From Gracilimonas amylolytica (GTDB lineage: Bacteria > Bacteroidota > Rhodothermia > Balneolales > Balneolaceae): 64,000 nt of DNA. The notes under the pieces are model-generated. The model ran no database searches. It was not told where the DNA came from and saw only the letters and a program-made list of their open reading frames with translations. Where the stretch lies: assembly GCF_002911695.1 (NCBI RefSeq), contig NZ_PQBS01000004.1:16001-80000 (forward strand), written 5' to 3'. The translations under genes were made by a program, and so were the position numbers. Below are positions 9,301 through 17,124 of this stretch, one piece after another (positions within the stretch are counted from its first letter, which is position 1; every line of letters begins with the position of its first letter).

Positions 9301-9400
9301 CCGGGTTGGGATCTACATCGTGCTTTTTGAAGCTTACAACAGTACCAGCGGAAAGAACAAGACCTTTAAGGAAACTGTGGTACTGGCACGTAAGTTTTAG
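3359..9400 (+). CDS. Giant secreted protein with six lamin-tail/SbsA-Ig modules and a C-terminal sorting domain
   Basis: 2013 residues. A signal peptide (residues 1-22, ending SVFA) is followed by a jelly-roll-like N-terminal domain of about 200 residues. Then come six repeats of [SbsA-type Ig-like strand block + lamin-tail domain], with lamin-tail starts near residues 316, 671, 936, 1203, 1460 and 1714. Each lamin-tail shows GD(V/I)xINEFMxDP, E(Y/F)(V/I)E(I/L)xN and a terminal SLER(R/K)DP. Four to five repeats are followed by NWGDSPSPxxATPG-type linkers. From about residue 1910 the protein ends in a PNPFSPDGDG-type FlgD/CHU_C-like domain, as in type IX secretion cargos. Modules 1 and 2 share the identical EIRNLSGKYLNLKDWQ, indicating recent duplication. 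Likely a cell-surface or released adhesin or scaffold; no catalytic domain is seen. It converges on the TonB receptor gene. Confidence 0.88.
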   Translation: MLSTKFYIIAFFLFVPYGSVFAQTVNFEDDFTDQDISDWTGTTADFTFTTEGDNILLQQQAAAAGSSYLSIPSTKVTGYWEFFIRLDGFAPSDGNKAEIYLMSDNADLTANINGYMLQAGENLSGDVFRLFRMTNGAKDGEVLTGTTNISGGGDYRVKVTRDASGNWILEIASGYTGILVQEATGLDNTFTTASHFGFVTTYTSTRTDRFAFDFKIDIPPITVTDVTLISDTEIDISFNKAYDAASVQTTDFTLQPGSVNPQSINSLSTESLRLSFTNPLPGGINSLNISGIDDLSGSTTLTDTTFQVVVYDDFSPGDVVINEFMKDPPTGTSEYVEIRNLSGKYLNLKDWQIGDNGSLTTIASTDTPLLPNDYAVISADTTTLNVFYGAANYILASLPALNNGDDEIRLFDNTGMIADSLYYDSDWGGVDVAIERRDPAVASIYPENWGDSPNLNFGTPGTANEVSADVEAPQINEMLPSDPLTLLMVSSERLENASAESAGNYSLSLNPASGASTPPIPTITSATQLTADTVALTLDRELSEYDGTWNLEVSTLTDIFGNSAGDTFEFTFQNPFDLTNLTIVTNSQLVLEFSEEVDLNSVQPSDFSTNTSPLDPATGITKPQANQIQLDLISPLSSGPYNLVINALQSINGWTINANTTQEFFLFDTFAAGDIIINEFMKDPPAGATDFVEIRNLSGKYLNLKDWQVGDELTLTTISASDLVIYPDSFAVITPDSSALINTFGPAYYVQASLPNLNSTTSDQVRLFTSEGVMADSLEYTNSWGGENVSLERRDPAVSSLFQENWGDSPSPDLGTPGYSNVVETDNLPAQLTETNLISRSELQLLYSERIQEGPATLVSNYSLQADNITDPGVNIQSITYTEPNSVLLQLSSDLPGEPEGTTYELTIENQTDLFGNVSQAITRSLFVIDYGVADSGDVFITEFMYDPADGFTDFIELYNATDSAYNLQNWTFNDNSGNRRALTDQQRTLLPDSRIVLAPDSTINTSFPNANLLVMGSAFANLNSTTPDDIVIRNADGILIDSLTYDNSWGGIKVSLERRSMAVSPAYGENWGPSPSPQLATPGIENMITDDLNTPEISELTVLSNSRLQILFNERIQNSTAENPSNYTLQGPAEIDDQIPDIASVTFSEPDTVTILFESELPRQDTGTTYEIIIENQQDIFGNSAPSLSDSFFLIDIQEADSGDVVINEFMYDPAVDYSEFIELYNKSSKNLDLTGWTLNDNTGTRRTITNSPTELIQGSYVVLVPDSTLFERFPDKHLIVLGTSFSSLNNGADDIVIRDKNGILIDSLTYNSNWGGDQVSLERLDPEAPSTFSENWSDSPSSNQATPGSPNEVPTDDDPPVITHGFTVGTNMLRIRYNERVSSDFATVPSNYSTSPNIGISDIQQTNGNEITITLSSAMTDGSVYTVTVQAQSDIFGNLQSSETVTIEFTQYSNALPGDIVINEILYRRLTGDSPEFIELYNQSGKNFDLSNWSFADAANSTILPLGTQIRSGEYLILTDAENFSVAKALTTNMVNGEAVYLPGFPSLNDNQDVVVIKNETGMVIDSLNYKHTWGGDSPGVSLERKDPLSASNDPNNWSSSISESGNSAGNQSSVFEPDQQPPQVIFAKTIENNRISLVFSEFVIPDNATMTLNGNPLSIYDFDPNNGNQLIAETANAGSGEALILSISGLVDYRGNSSGELSIEVSQPLTPGSVVINEIMFDPLADSDDNLPDQTEYIELYNRSDHAISLEGIFLHDAPDENEEVRTIHPVNSQYKWIPSNGYVLIYAEDQATDFVNSRLAEFFEITESTDEFKLRTDRSSLSLASSDDAVYIADSTGITIDSVYYEESWHNPNLFDTDGISLERIDPNGPSNDDTNWSSSTRVNGGTPAEQNSIYQIAGAKPEDTGLTFTPNPFSPDGDGFDDNLFINYKLDESDYLLRVRIFDRYGRQVKQLADGTPAGFEGSLIWDGLTDDDRRNRVGIYIVLFEAYNSTSGKNKTFKETVVLARKF

Positions 9401-9457
9401 GGATGTTACCCTTTCGATACCACGTAGAGCATAAGCAGCAATTTGATAGAGTGTTGG

Positions 9458-11542
9458 TCACAGATCAACAGTTACCTTCAGTCCGCCAAACCAGTTACGA
9501 GGAGCTGCCGGTTGATAAAATCGATCACCAAAAGCATTCAGATCATTGCCAAGGCTGTATGTCTCATCCAGCAGGTTATCAATGCCGAAATAGGCGTCAA
9601 GGTTCATGCTATCAAAAAATCCCACCCTGTACCCTATCCGGCTTTGTAACAGATGATAAGCCTCAGAGTACACTGTATTCGCATCATTAAGAGGGATCTC
9701 GTCCGTGAAATTATAATTCAGATTTACGTATATCCCTGTAGAGGTATCCAGTTGCCAGCTGGAATTGAGTGAATGAGGAGCCACTCCTGTGAGCTCATTT
9801 CCGGAATAATCCTCCCCCTCTTTACGATAGTCCACAAAACTGAAATCATGATAACTGTAGGATAAATTCCAATCTAGGCTTTCAATGAACCGATCTCTGT
9901 TTTGTACGATCCGCCAGCTTGTAGCTGCTTCAAGCCCATATTGATCGGTAGCTCCGGTGTTTTCAAATACTACGGTTGAATTACGATCGGATGGTTGCTG
10001 AACGATCGTCTCACTCAACTTGAAAAGGAAACCGGTTACGTCATAACTAAATCTCACTTTCGGAAAACTCCCCCTGAAACCAAGTTCGTAATTGGTCCCT
10101 TGTTCAGCTTCAAGGTTCAGAGCAATACTGCCTTCATTGGTCCTGAATTCTTCAATGGTGGGTGGCGAAAATCCATTACTGATACTGCCATGCAGAGATA
10201 ATGCTTCAGAAAATTTCTTTAACAAACCAACTCTTGGGATGAACTCAGGATCGAAGGATTTCTCGGCAACACCCGGTACATCATCCTGTAAATTCGTAAC
10301 CAGTCGGTTCAGATTATACGTGAGCCGATTGTAGCTTAAACCTGCTGTCAAATAGAAATCTGCCGGCAGATCTATTTCCGTATTCAAAAATAGAAGAGAC
10401 GACTGAATTTTTATCTCATCATCAAAATTCAAGGCGCCGGTGGATCCGCCGGTATTTTCGTAATTCCGTGCGGCATAATTGGCGGCCTGATATTCGCCCC
10501 CAAACGTAAAACGGGTTCTGACCTCACCCAGATCCGTATCGAAATAAAACCGGGTCCTGCCTCCGCCTGATTTCCTGCTATCTTTCTTATAGTCGAGATT
10601 GAAGGGGTTTTCAAAGGCACTGAAATTGCCGTACAAAGTCGTCAGGTTTGACAGGCGCTCGGTTATTTCAACATCATGGCTTATTCCCGCAAGAAATGCC
10701 TGCTGATCGATGCTGGCATTGGCTTCAACGCTGCCTAATACGAAAGGATTACCGGGGCGCGCCTGACTTGGGTCATCCTGATATTGTTGAAGGGTTAGTC
10801 CGCCGGGTATACCGTAATAAAGATCAGAATACAAAAAGCTCGTTTTAAGGATCTGCTTGTCATTCAGCTGATAACGTGTTGAAAGCTCGGCAGTTTGCCT
10901 TTCCAAAAACAACTGCTCCCTGTATCCATCCGAGCTTTGATTTGAGTAGTTAAACCTGAGGTTTGCCCGGTCAGTTTGCTGTTCAGCAAATGCCGTGTAT
11001 CGGTTCGTTCCGTATGAACCGATCATGGCTCCAACACCAATACGATCAGCACTGCTTTGCCGGCTGTTAAACAAAATAGCCCCGCCATTTCCGGCCCCAT
11101 AGATGCTTCCGGCAGGCCCTTTTATGATCTCAGCCTCCTGCATGTTGATCACATCCAGCAAGTTAAGTGGGGTGCTTCCGGATGGTTCGGTAAACGGGAT
11201 ATCATTCCAGTAGATCTTTACGTTACGAACTCCAAATGGAGCGCGAAGCGAGCTTCCCCGAATGGCCACTCGATAGCTGCCCGGAGCACGCTGTTCAATT
11301 CTCACACCCGGCACCGCATTCAATCCATACACGATCGAACTTTCGTCAAAGCCTGAAATGCGCTCTGCCTTTATATTAGAAACTGCACCGGGAGTTTCCA
11401 TCAGGCTTCGGTTCCCTTCGTAACCCACAACTACAATGTCCTCAAGTTCACCCTGCAGTGTGTCGATCACGGCCTCAGACTGAGCCTTCAAAGAATGATT
11501 AACTAAAAATAAAACAGAAAAAAGTAAGATAATTTTGTTCAT
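9458..11542 (-). CDS. TonB-dependent outer-membrane receptor
   Basis: 694 residues from the chosen ATG at 11542 (MNKIILLFSVLFLV), which begins directly with a signal peptide ending LKA; the frame allows a start five codons earlier, but that adds polar residues before the signal. After the signal comes the TonB box/plug region: DIVVVGYEGNRSLMETPGAV, GLNAVPGVRIEQR, IRGSSLRAPFGVRN and GPAGSIYGAGNGGAILF. A 22-strand-type barrel follows, rich in alternating aromatic strands and ending in aromatic-terminated GLKVTVDL. It imports a TonB-energised ligand such as a siderophore or cofactor; the substrate cannot be told. There is no carboxypeptidase-like N-terminal domain and no SusD partner, so a SusC-type glycan role is unlikely. 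It is divergent from murI (81-base gap). No cobalamin-riboswitch-like leader fits in that gap. Confidence 0.9.
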   Translation of the reverse strand: MNKIILLFSVLFLVNHSLKAQSEAVIDTLQGELEDIVVVGYEGNRSLMETPGAVSNIKAERISGFDESSIVYGLNAVPGVRIEQRAPGSYRVAIRGSSLRAPFGVRNVKIYWNDIPFTEPSGSTPLNLLDVINMQEAEIIKGPAGSIYGAGNGGAILFNSRQSSADRIGVGAMIGSYGTNRYTAFAEQQTDRANLRFNYSNQSSDGYREQLFLERQTAELSTRYQLNDKQILKTSFLYSDLYYGIPGGLTLQQYQDDPSQARPGNPFVLGSVEANASIDQQAFLAGISHDVEITERLSNLTTLYGNFSAFENPFNLDYKKDSRKSGGGRTRFYFDTDLGEVRTRFTFGGEYQAANYAARNYENTGGSTGALNFDDEIKIQSSLLFLNTEIDLPADFYLTAGLSYNRLTYNLNRLVTNLQDDVPGVAEKSFDPEFIPRVGLLKKFSEALSLHGSISNGFSPPTIEEFRTNEGSIALNLEAEQGTNYELGFRGSFPKVRFSYDVTGFLFKLSETIVQQPSDRNSTVVFENTGATDQYGLEAATSWRIVQNRDRFIESLDWNLSYSYHDFSFVDYRKEGEDYSGNELTGVAPHSLNSSWQLDTSTGIYVNLNYNFTDEIPLNDANTVYSEAYHLLQSRIGYRVGFFDSMNLDAYFGIDNLLDETYSLGNDLNAFGDRFYQPAAPRNWFGGLKVTVDL

Positions 11543-11623
11543 AGGAACAAAGTACAAAGGCTTGAATTAAGATTTAAGAATTGAATACCTTCCATGAATA
11601 ATTAATTCCACAAACTTCAAACT

Positions 11624-12439
11624 TTGCAAGATTTAAAGAAAGCTCCAATTGGTATTTTTGACTCCGGCATCGGGGGACTGACTGTCGCAAAAGCCGTTAT
11701 TGATGCGCTGCCTCATGAAAATATCATTTACTTTGGGGACACGGCACGTGTTCCCTATGGTATTAAGTCTGAGGAGACGGTTCGCGCTTATGCCTTAGAG
11801 ATCACCCGGTTTTTACTCAATAAGGGTGTGAAGATGATCCTGATAGCCTGCAATACGGTTTCGGCATCCGCCAAAGAAGAGATCATTCAGGCAGCCGGTG
11901 ATATTCCGGTACTGGATGTGATCACTGCCGGAACCCGTTCCGCCGTCCAAATGCCTGATCATCAGAACATAGGTGTGATCGGTACCCTTGGAACCGTTAA
12001 TTCAAGAGCTTATGTAGAATCCATTCATGCATTTGATACCACCATCAAAGTAAATCAGCAAGCTTGTCCGCTATTGGTACCACTGGCTGAAGAAGGATGG
12101 ATCGATAACGATGTAGCCATCCAGACCTTACATCATTATTTAGATCATTTTGATGATTCGGGCATTCAAACCCTGATCCTTGGCTGCACCCACTATCCTT
12201 TGTTTAAAGAAACCATACCCTCGGTCTTAAAAAACAAAGACGTAAAGATCATTGACTCTGCTGAATCTATTGCTGCTTCTGCTAAACAAAAACTGACAGA
12301 GATGGATCTATTGAATTCAGAAGGCGGAAACTTTCAGTGTTATGTAAGTGACCGCCCTCAGCGTTTTCACGAACTGGCTGAACGATTTCTTGGCAGGGAA
12401 CTGACCACAGCAGTTGAAGTGGTCAGCCTTGATAAGTGA
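11624..12439 (+). CDS. murI: Glutamate racemase
   Basis: 271 residues; interconverts L- and D-glutamate for peptidoglycan. Family motifs are all present: GIFDSGIGGLTV (Asp/Ser), YFGDTARVPYG, the first catalytic cysteine in ACNTVSA and the second in LGCTHYPL. The start is TTG at 11624; the in-frame ATG at 11594 is followed by a stop after two codons, and no ATG lies between. The TTG start would lower translation, plausible for an enzyme whose excess is harmful in some bacteria. It is divergent from the TonB receptor; downstream, 115 bases hold an imperfect hairpin before the convergent transporter gene. Confidence 0.95.
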   Translation: MQDLKKAPIGIFDSGIGGLTVAKAVIDALPHENIIYFGDTARVPYGIKSEETVRAYALEITRFLLNKGVKMILIACNTVSASAKEEIIQAAGDIPVLDVITAGTRSAVQMPDHQNIGVIGTLGTVNSRAYVESIHAFDTTIKVNQQACPLLVPLAEEGWIDNDVAIQTLHHYLDHFDDSGIQTLILGCTHYPLFKETIPSVLKNKDVKIIDSAESIAASAKQKLTEMDLLNSEGGNFQCYVSDRPQRFHELAERFLGRELTTAVEVVSLDK

Positions 12440-12554
12440 GATCTGTTTGAATCCTGAAACCTATTAAAAGGTCCTCAGGGATTCGCCGTTGAATGCTCCA
12501 CCGGTGATTTCAACCATATGTTTTAAATGTACACAAGCTAATTAACAAGGTTCT

Positions 12555-14606
12555 TTAATCTCCTTTTTTGACGGCTACTTTGTAGAGCCACATCATAAAG
12601 AAAATAGCCGCACCTATTCCCAGTAAACTTGTCAGCCATTCCATGCCCTCCGGCATAATGCGTAAGGCATCCGTACTTTCGAACAGAGCAAACGGGATAG
12701 CCAGAATGATACCGATCAAGGCTTCACCCGTTATCAATCCGGATGAGAATAAGAGTCCTTTTCGTTCAGCCTGACTTTCTGCTTCCATAACATCCTCACC
12801 TTCGGTTCTCGCCCGCTTAGCCACCACTTTGGCAGCACTCCAAGCGATCATACCTCCTATGAAAATAGGGACTGAGAGCTCAACCGGCAGGTAGATTCCT
12901 ACAGCTACAGCCAATACCGGCGTCCTGAATTCTGTCCCTTTACTCTTTAAGATCTGATCGAGAATAATGATTGCCACCGCGATCAAACCTCCTATTATGA
13001 TCATTGGCCATTCCAGGTTTCGGGCAAACACGCCTTCTGCAACCGATTGCATGAGCGTGGCTTGTGGTGCCGTCAGCATTTCCTGCGGGTTCATTCCCTC
13101 TCTTGGAAATACTCCCCCTAAACCGTAGGCATTAAACAAAAGACTTAAGATCGGAGCGATCACAATGGCGGCTGCTACAACCCCAACAACCTGCATGATC
13201 TGTTGTTTGTATGGCGTAGCCCCTACGATCTGACCTGCTTTTAGATCCTGTAAATTATCCCCGGCCAGGGCTGCCGCACAAGCGATCATCGCTCCTACTA
13301 TAATAGCTGCCGCCGCCGCACTTTTGGCTTTCTCCAGGTCAGCTGCAAAATCAACCTCACCGCCCAAAATGGCCAGTAGGCACAATGAGGTTGCGAGAAC
13401 CGTGGCAATGGTAACCCCGGAGATCGGATTATTCGATGAACCTACCAAACCGGCCATATAACCGGCCACGGATGAGAATAAGAATCCGGCAAACAGAGAA
13501 AATACCACACCAAAGGTTATCGCGGTCCAGTAAGCTCCTGAACTGACCGACAAGTGATCAATGTCGATCACATACATGAATACGATAAAGATCGGAATCG
13601 CCAAACCAAATACCCCCCAGATCACAATATTGATAGGAGTATCCTGTTCGGTTCTTGGAATACTGTCACCGCCACCTTTCTTGAGTTTTTTAACGGCCGC
13701 CATAGATGATTTGATCCCGTCAACCAATGGCTTTGCCAGGGAAATGAGAGCCCATACACCTCCAACGACCATCGCTCCAACACCCATGTAGCGGATTTTT
13801 TCGCTCCAGATAGCCAATGCAGCATCATATCCTTCTGCCGCGCCGACAATGGCAGCGATCTCATCGGGGCTTGTTACAGCCATATAGATGGGGATTCCGA
13901 AGAGCCAGGATATGAGTCCCCCCGCAAAGATCAGAACCGCGATATTCAATCCTACAATATATCCAACTGCTAATAAGGCAACGGATAGATCCGCTCCCAT
14001 CCCAAAAATTGATTTTCCGGCTTTTACAGATCCCCCAACAGAACTGGCAAAGATCTTTAATCCGGTTTGACTCAGCTTAAACAAAGCAGCGGCCACACCG
14101 GCCTGAATGATCGTCTTGATCCCTTTACCCCCTTCGGTTCCGGCTTTTAGCACCTCACCGGTTGCGACCCCTTCCGGAAATTGCAGTTCGCTTTCAATGA
14201 TCAGGGCACGCCGAAGCGGAATGGTAAATAAGACCCCAAGAATTCCTCCAAACATCGCAATCGCGGCCGTTTCCATAAATGGAAAATCAAGCCAGTATTT
14301 GAGCAGAATTAGTGCCGGAAGGGTGAAGATCACACCCGCGGCTAATGATTCACCGGCTGAGGCAGCTGTTTGCACAATATTATTTTCCAGAATGTTGGAT
14401 TCCTTGAATAACCTTAGAACTGCCATGGAGATCACAGCCGCCGGAATGGATGCAGAAACCGTCATCCCAACCTTTAAACCCAAATAAGCATTGGCCCCGG
14501 CCAGAATCGCAGATAGTAAAAAGCCGAGTATTACGGCCTTTACAGTTATTTGTGGAAGGTCATCTTCAGCAGATACAAAGGGAGTGAACGTGTCTTTCTT
14601 ACTCAT
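12555..14606 (-). CDS. OPT-family oligopeptide (or metal-chelate) transporter
   Basis: 683 residues with about 15 membrane segments; an OPT superfamily secondary transporter in the inner membrane. The N-terminal signature is NAYLGLKVGMTVSASIPAAV, followed by FPEGVATGEVLKAG and the conserved NNPISGVTIATV loop near the middle, with a C-terminal GxMIAW segment. Bacterial OPT members are usually proton-coupled importers of small peptides; metal-chelate transport (YSL-like) is the alternative, and the substrate cannot be inferred here. It lies 51 bases downstream of mscL on the same strand and may be read from the same transcript. Length agrees with the bacterial TIGR00733-type members. Confidence 0.9.
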   Translation of the reverse strand: MSKKDTFTPFVSAEDDLPQITVKAVILGFLLSAILAGANAYLGLKVGMTVSASIPAAVISMAVLRLFKESNILENNIVQTAASAGESLAAGVIFTLPALILLKYWLDFPFMETAAIAMFGGILGVLFTIPLRRALIIESELQFPEGVATGEVLKAGTEGGKGIKTIIQAGVAAALFKLSQTGLKIFASSVGGSVKAGKSIFGMGADLSVALLAVGYIVGLNIAVLIFAGGLISWLFGIPIYMAVTSPDEIAAIVGAAEGYDAALAIWSEKIRYMGVGAMVVGGVWALISLAKPLVDGIKSSMAAVKKLKKGGGDSIPRTEQDTPINIVIWGVFGLAIPIFIVFMYVIDIDHLSVSSGAYWTAITFGVVFSLFAGFLFSSVAGYMAGLVGSSNNPISGVTIATVLATSLCLLAILGGEVDFAADLEKAKSAAAAAIIVGAMIACAAALAGDNLQDLKAGQIVGATPYKQQIMQVVGVVAAAIVIAPILSLLFNAYGLGGVFPREGMNPQEMLTAPQATLMQSVAEGVFARNLEWPMIIIGGLIAVAIIILDQILKSKGTEFRTPVLAVAVGIYLPVELSVPIFIGGMIAWSAAKVVAKRARTEGEDVMEAESQAERKGLLFSSGLITGEALIGIILAIPFALFESTDALRIMPEGMEWLTSLLGIGAAIFFMMWLYKVAVKKGD

Positions 14607-14657
14607 TGGTTAGTGGTGGGTTTAGTGTATTTGGAATATGAATGTATCGATCGGTCG

Positions 14658-15074
14658 CTAAGATCTTTTCAAAAGGTCTCGGATCTCTGTAAGTAATTCC
14701 TCTTCCTTTGATGGTTTGGCAGGAGCCGGTTCAGGCTTGGCTTCTTCTTTTTTCATGAACCTATTATAGCTCTTCACAACAAAAAAGATAGCGGCAGAAA
14801 CGATGATAAAAGTGATGATCGTGTTGATAAAAGCCCCGTAATTGATCGTAACGGCCTCGATGGTTCCATCGGCCAAAACTTTTTCAGCGATCTGCCATTT
14901 AAGTTCGGCAAAATCGACCCCGGCTATCAGATATCCAATAGGTGGCATGATAATGTCATTCACAAACGACTTTGTTATGGCCCCAAAATAGGTAGCCATG
15001 ATCAAACCAACGGCTAATTCCACCACATTTCCACGTGATACAAACTCTTTAAATTCCTTGAACAGATCTTTCAT
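14658..15074 (-). CDS. mscL: Large-conductance mechanosensitive channel
   Basis: 138 residues; a homopentameric tension-gated inner-membrane pore that releases solutes on hypo-osmotic shock. The first helix (FKEFVSRGNVVELAVGLIMATYFG) and TM1 are canonical. A periplasmic loop (about residues 50-75) is followed by TM2 (INTIITFIIVSAAIFFVV), then the cytoplasmic C-terminal helix with EEELLTEIRDLLKRS. A short Pro/Ala/Lys/Glu linker separates TM2 from that helix. The ATG at 15074 matches the family start exactly. Its neighbour downstream is the OPT transporter, so the pair may share a message dealing with solute flux. Confidence 0.96.
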   Translation of the reverse strand: MKDLFKEFKEFVSRGNVVELAVGLIMATYFGAITKSFVNDIIMPPIGYLIAGVDFAELKWQIAEKVLADGTIEAVTINYGAFINTIITFIIVSAAIFFVVKSYNRFMKKEEAKPEPAPAKPSKEEELLTEIRDLLKRS

Positions 15075-15219
15075 ATATCTTCAGTCGTTATGATTAAACC
15101 TTGGGGCAAATATGACAAATAAGCTCCCATCAAGCAATAAAGGTTTTTTTAGCCTCTTTACGTCTTCTGCCTTATCTTTGATCCAATTCAAGCATCAAAT
15201 AATACCAGCCTATTTTCCT

Positions 15220-15468
15220 ATGAGAACAATTGCCCAGCTAACTTACATCCCTTTATCTGAAGAAGATCCGATCGAAAAAGTACAAGACTTGCTGGAGCAC
15301 CTCGCCCAATATGATGTTGACATTGAAGTTGGCTACCTCTCCACTACCATTATCGGAGCACCTAAAGTTGTCTTTCAGGTGGTTCAAGACCTATATGATA
15401 TCATGGCACTCGAAACCAACCACTTCAGATTTCAGGTTGATTTCCTGAGCCCCTCGAAAGACCATTAA
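15220..15468 (+). CDS. Small thiamine-binding-like (MTH1187/YkoF-type) protein
   Basis: 82 residues from the ATG at 15220 (MRTIAQLTYIPLSEED). An upstream frame opening at 15112 adds 36 residues of low-complexity sequence that does not resemble protein, so the internal ATG is preferred. The visible ferredoxin-like beta-alpha-beta pattern (AQLTYIPL, then a helix with KVQDLLEHLAQYDV, then EVGYLSTTIIGAPKVVFQVVQDLYDIM, then RFQVDF) resembles the MTH1187/DUF77 and YkoF thiamine-binding fold. In that family it binds thiamine or HMP or regulates transport. No thiamine gene is adjacent, so the role is inferred from fold alone. It is divergent from mscL. Confidence 0.68.
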   Translation: MRTIAQLTYIPLSEEDPIEKVQDLLEHLAQYDVDIEVGYLSTTIIGAPKVVFQVVQDLYDIMALETNHFRFQVDFLSPSKDH

Positions 15469-15535
15469 TGCTGAATTAGGCATTAAGAGTAAGATACTAA
15501 TTGCTCCGTGAACCTCTGAGCATTCACCTGTTACC

Positions 15536-16867
15536 CTATAAAAGTTTTGAGGCTAAATTAGCCAGGTCCGACCTTTCTCCTTTTTCAAGATTGATATGTG
15601 CATACAAGTCGTGATCGTGCATTCTGTCAACCAGATAACTTAGCCCATTACTCTGAGCATCAAGGTATGGTGTATCGATCTGAAAGATATCTCCCGTAAA
15701 GATGATCTTCGTATTTTGCCCTGCCCGGGTGATAATCGTTTTGACCTCATGAGGAGTCAGGTTCTGAGCCTCATCTATAATAAAGATCACATTCGATAAA
15801 CTGCGCCCACGAATATAAGCCAGCGGTACGATCCGGAGCTTATCGGTTTGCAGCATCTCATCGATTTTCTTAAACGGCTTGCTGCTTTCCTTGTACTGAT
15901 TTTTGATAAAACTCAGGTTATCCCAAAGAGGCTGCATGTAAGGGTCGATCTTTTGATTGGCATCACCAGGCAAATAACCCAGGTCTTTATTACTGAGTGG
16001 TACGATCGGCCGGGCCATATATACTTGTTTAAAATCACTACGCTGCTCTAATGCAGCAGCAAGCGCCAGCAAGGTCTTCCCGGTACCGGCAGCTCCAGTG
16101 ATGGTGGTACACAACACTTTCTTGTTCTGAAGGGCATGCAAAGCAAAAGTCTGTTCAGCATTCTTAGGGTGAATGCCATAAGCCTGAACCTTATCTACCA
16201 CTTCTATCATTTTTGAGGCCGGATTATACCAGCCTAATGCCGACGCCCCGTGTCCCTTCATAATAAAATAATGATTGCAGGATGGATCCTTTTGACCTAA
16301 GTCTTCAGGATCTATAGCCCCGTCCTCATAGAACTTTGCAATGGTAGCCGGATTATCGACTTCAATTTCCGTTTTCCCCCGGTAAAGGTGTTCAATATCC
16401 TTGATCCGAATGGTCTCATAGTCTTCCGCTTCCAGATTGAGAGCGCGGGCCTTCAGCCTCAGGTTAATATCTTTTGAAACAAGGATGACACGTTGGTCAG
16501 GATTTTCTTCCTTTAGATGCAAAGCCGCATTGATGATCCGGTGATCATTTTTATCGGAGCCGTACACCTTCGTCGCATCCATTGAACTCTGCTGATTGGT
16601 GATCACCCGCAGCTTGCCATGAGACCGGCCATTCAATGGGATCCAGTTTTGAAGCATGTTGGTATCGGATATTCCATCCAGGTAGCGAATGAATTCCCTG
16701 GCATGAAGATTGATCACATTATTACCCTTCTTAAAGGTATCCAACTCTTCCAGAACAGTAATGGGAATGGCTACATCGTTCTTTTCAAAGTTGCGAACGG
16801 CTTCATAATCATAGAGTAAAACGGAGGTATCAAGGACGAAGATCTTCTTCTCTTTCTTCTTAGGCAT
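15536..16867 (-). CDS. PhoH-family ATPase with N-terminal PIN domain
   Basis: 443 residues. Residues about 8-140 form a PIN-like RNase domain (FVLDTSVLLYD; an acidic cluster; DHRIINAALHL; VILVSKDINLRLKA). Residues about 240-440 are a PhoH P-loop domain with Walker A GAAGTGKTLLALAAA and Walker B VIFIIDEAQN, then the sensor GDIFQIDTPYLD. PIN-PhoH fusions (YlaK/PhoH2-like) are RNA helicase/RNase proteins, some with toxin-antitoxin ancestry. No antitoxin-like small gene precedes it, so it is probably a housekeeping RNA-processing enzyme. The cytoplasmic ATG start at 16867 gives MPKKKEKKIFVLDTS. Its promoter must lie in 16868-17124, beside the heptamer repeat. Confidence 0.93.
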   Translation of the reverse strand: MPKKKEKKIFVLDTSVLLYDYEAVRNFEKNDVAIPITVLEELDTFKKGNNVINLHAREFIRYLDGISDTNMLQNWIPLNGRSHGKLRVITNQQSSMDATKVYGSDKNDHRIINAALHLKEENPDQRVILVSKDINLRLKARALNLEAEDYETIRIKDIEHLYRGKTEIEVDNPATIAKFYEDGAIDPEDLGQKDPSCNHYFIMKGHGASALGWYNPASKMIEVVDKVQAYGIHPKNAEQTFALHALQNKKVLCTTITGAAGTGKTLLALAAALEQRSDFKQVYMARPIVPLSNKDLGYLPGDANQKIDPYMQPLWDNLSFIKNQYKESSKPFKKIDEMLQTDKLRIVPLAYIRGRSLSNVIFIIDEAQNLTPHEVKTIITRAGQNTKIIFTGDIFQIDTPYLDAQSNGLSYLVDRMHDHDLYAHINLEKGERSDLANLASKLL

Positions 16868-17001
16868 AGAGGAGAGTGTTTAATTGTGAGAAGGTATGTG
16901 TCAGCCATTGTAAGTAGATGAATAATGAGTGGCTGTAGAAATAAAGCTAATGACCGAAACATTTGCAACGACCAAATCGGATTTAACAGAGAATTATTAT
17001 C

Positions 17002-17064
17002 GTTAGCAGTTAGCAGTTAGCAGTTAGCAGTTAGCAGTTAGCAGTTAGCAGTTAGCAGTTAGCA
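17002..17064. repeat. Heptanucleotide tandem repeat, nine copies of GTTAGCA
   Basis: Nine uninterrupted copies of GTTAGCA run from 17002 to 17064. Seven is not a multiple of three and the array is perfect, so copy number is expected to vary between isolates. It lies 134 bases upstream of phoH and 61 bases past the end of the gene remnant. It may mark a recombination-prone junction. Confidence 0.95.
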
Positions 17065-17124
17065 GAAGGTGGCCGACCCTAACTCAACGATCAAATTAAA
17101 AAACACCCTGTTTACTGATAACTG

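Noticed and set aside
9403..9690. 95-codon plus-strand frame after the giant gene
   Set aside because: It overlaps the TonB receptor coding end on the other strand and reads as low-quality sequence.
11558..11623. Cobalamin-type riboswitch before the TonB receptor gene
   Set aside because: The gap is far too short for the known fold and has no matching core.
12440..12554. Imperfect hairpin after murI (AATCCTGA with TCAGGGATT)
   Set aside because: It has bulges and no U-run; it may be a weak terminator but does not stand out.
14107..14487. 126-codon frame opposite the OPT transporter gene
   Set aside because: Shadow of a membrane protein gene; composition is explained by the opposite strand.
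17002..17064. Possible CRISPR array
   Set aside because: The unit is seven bases with no spacers; it is a plain tandem repeat.
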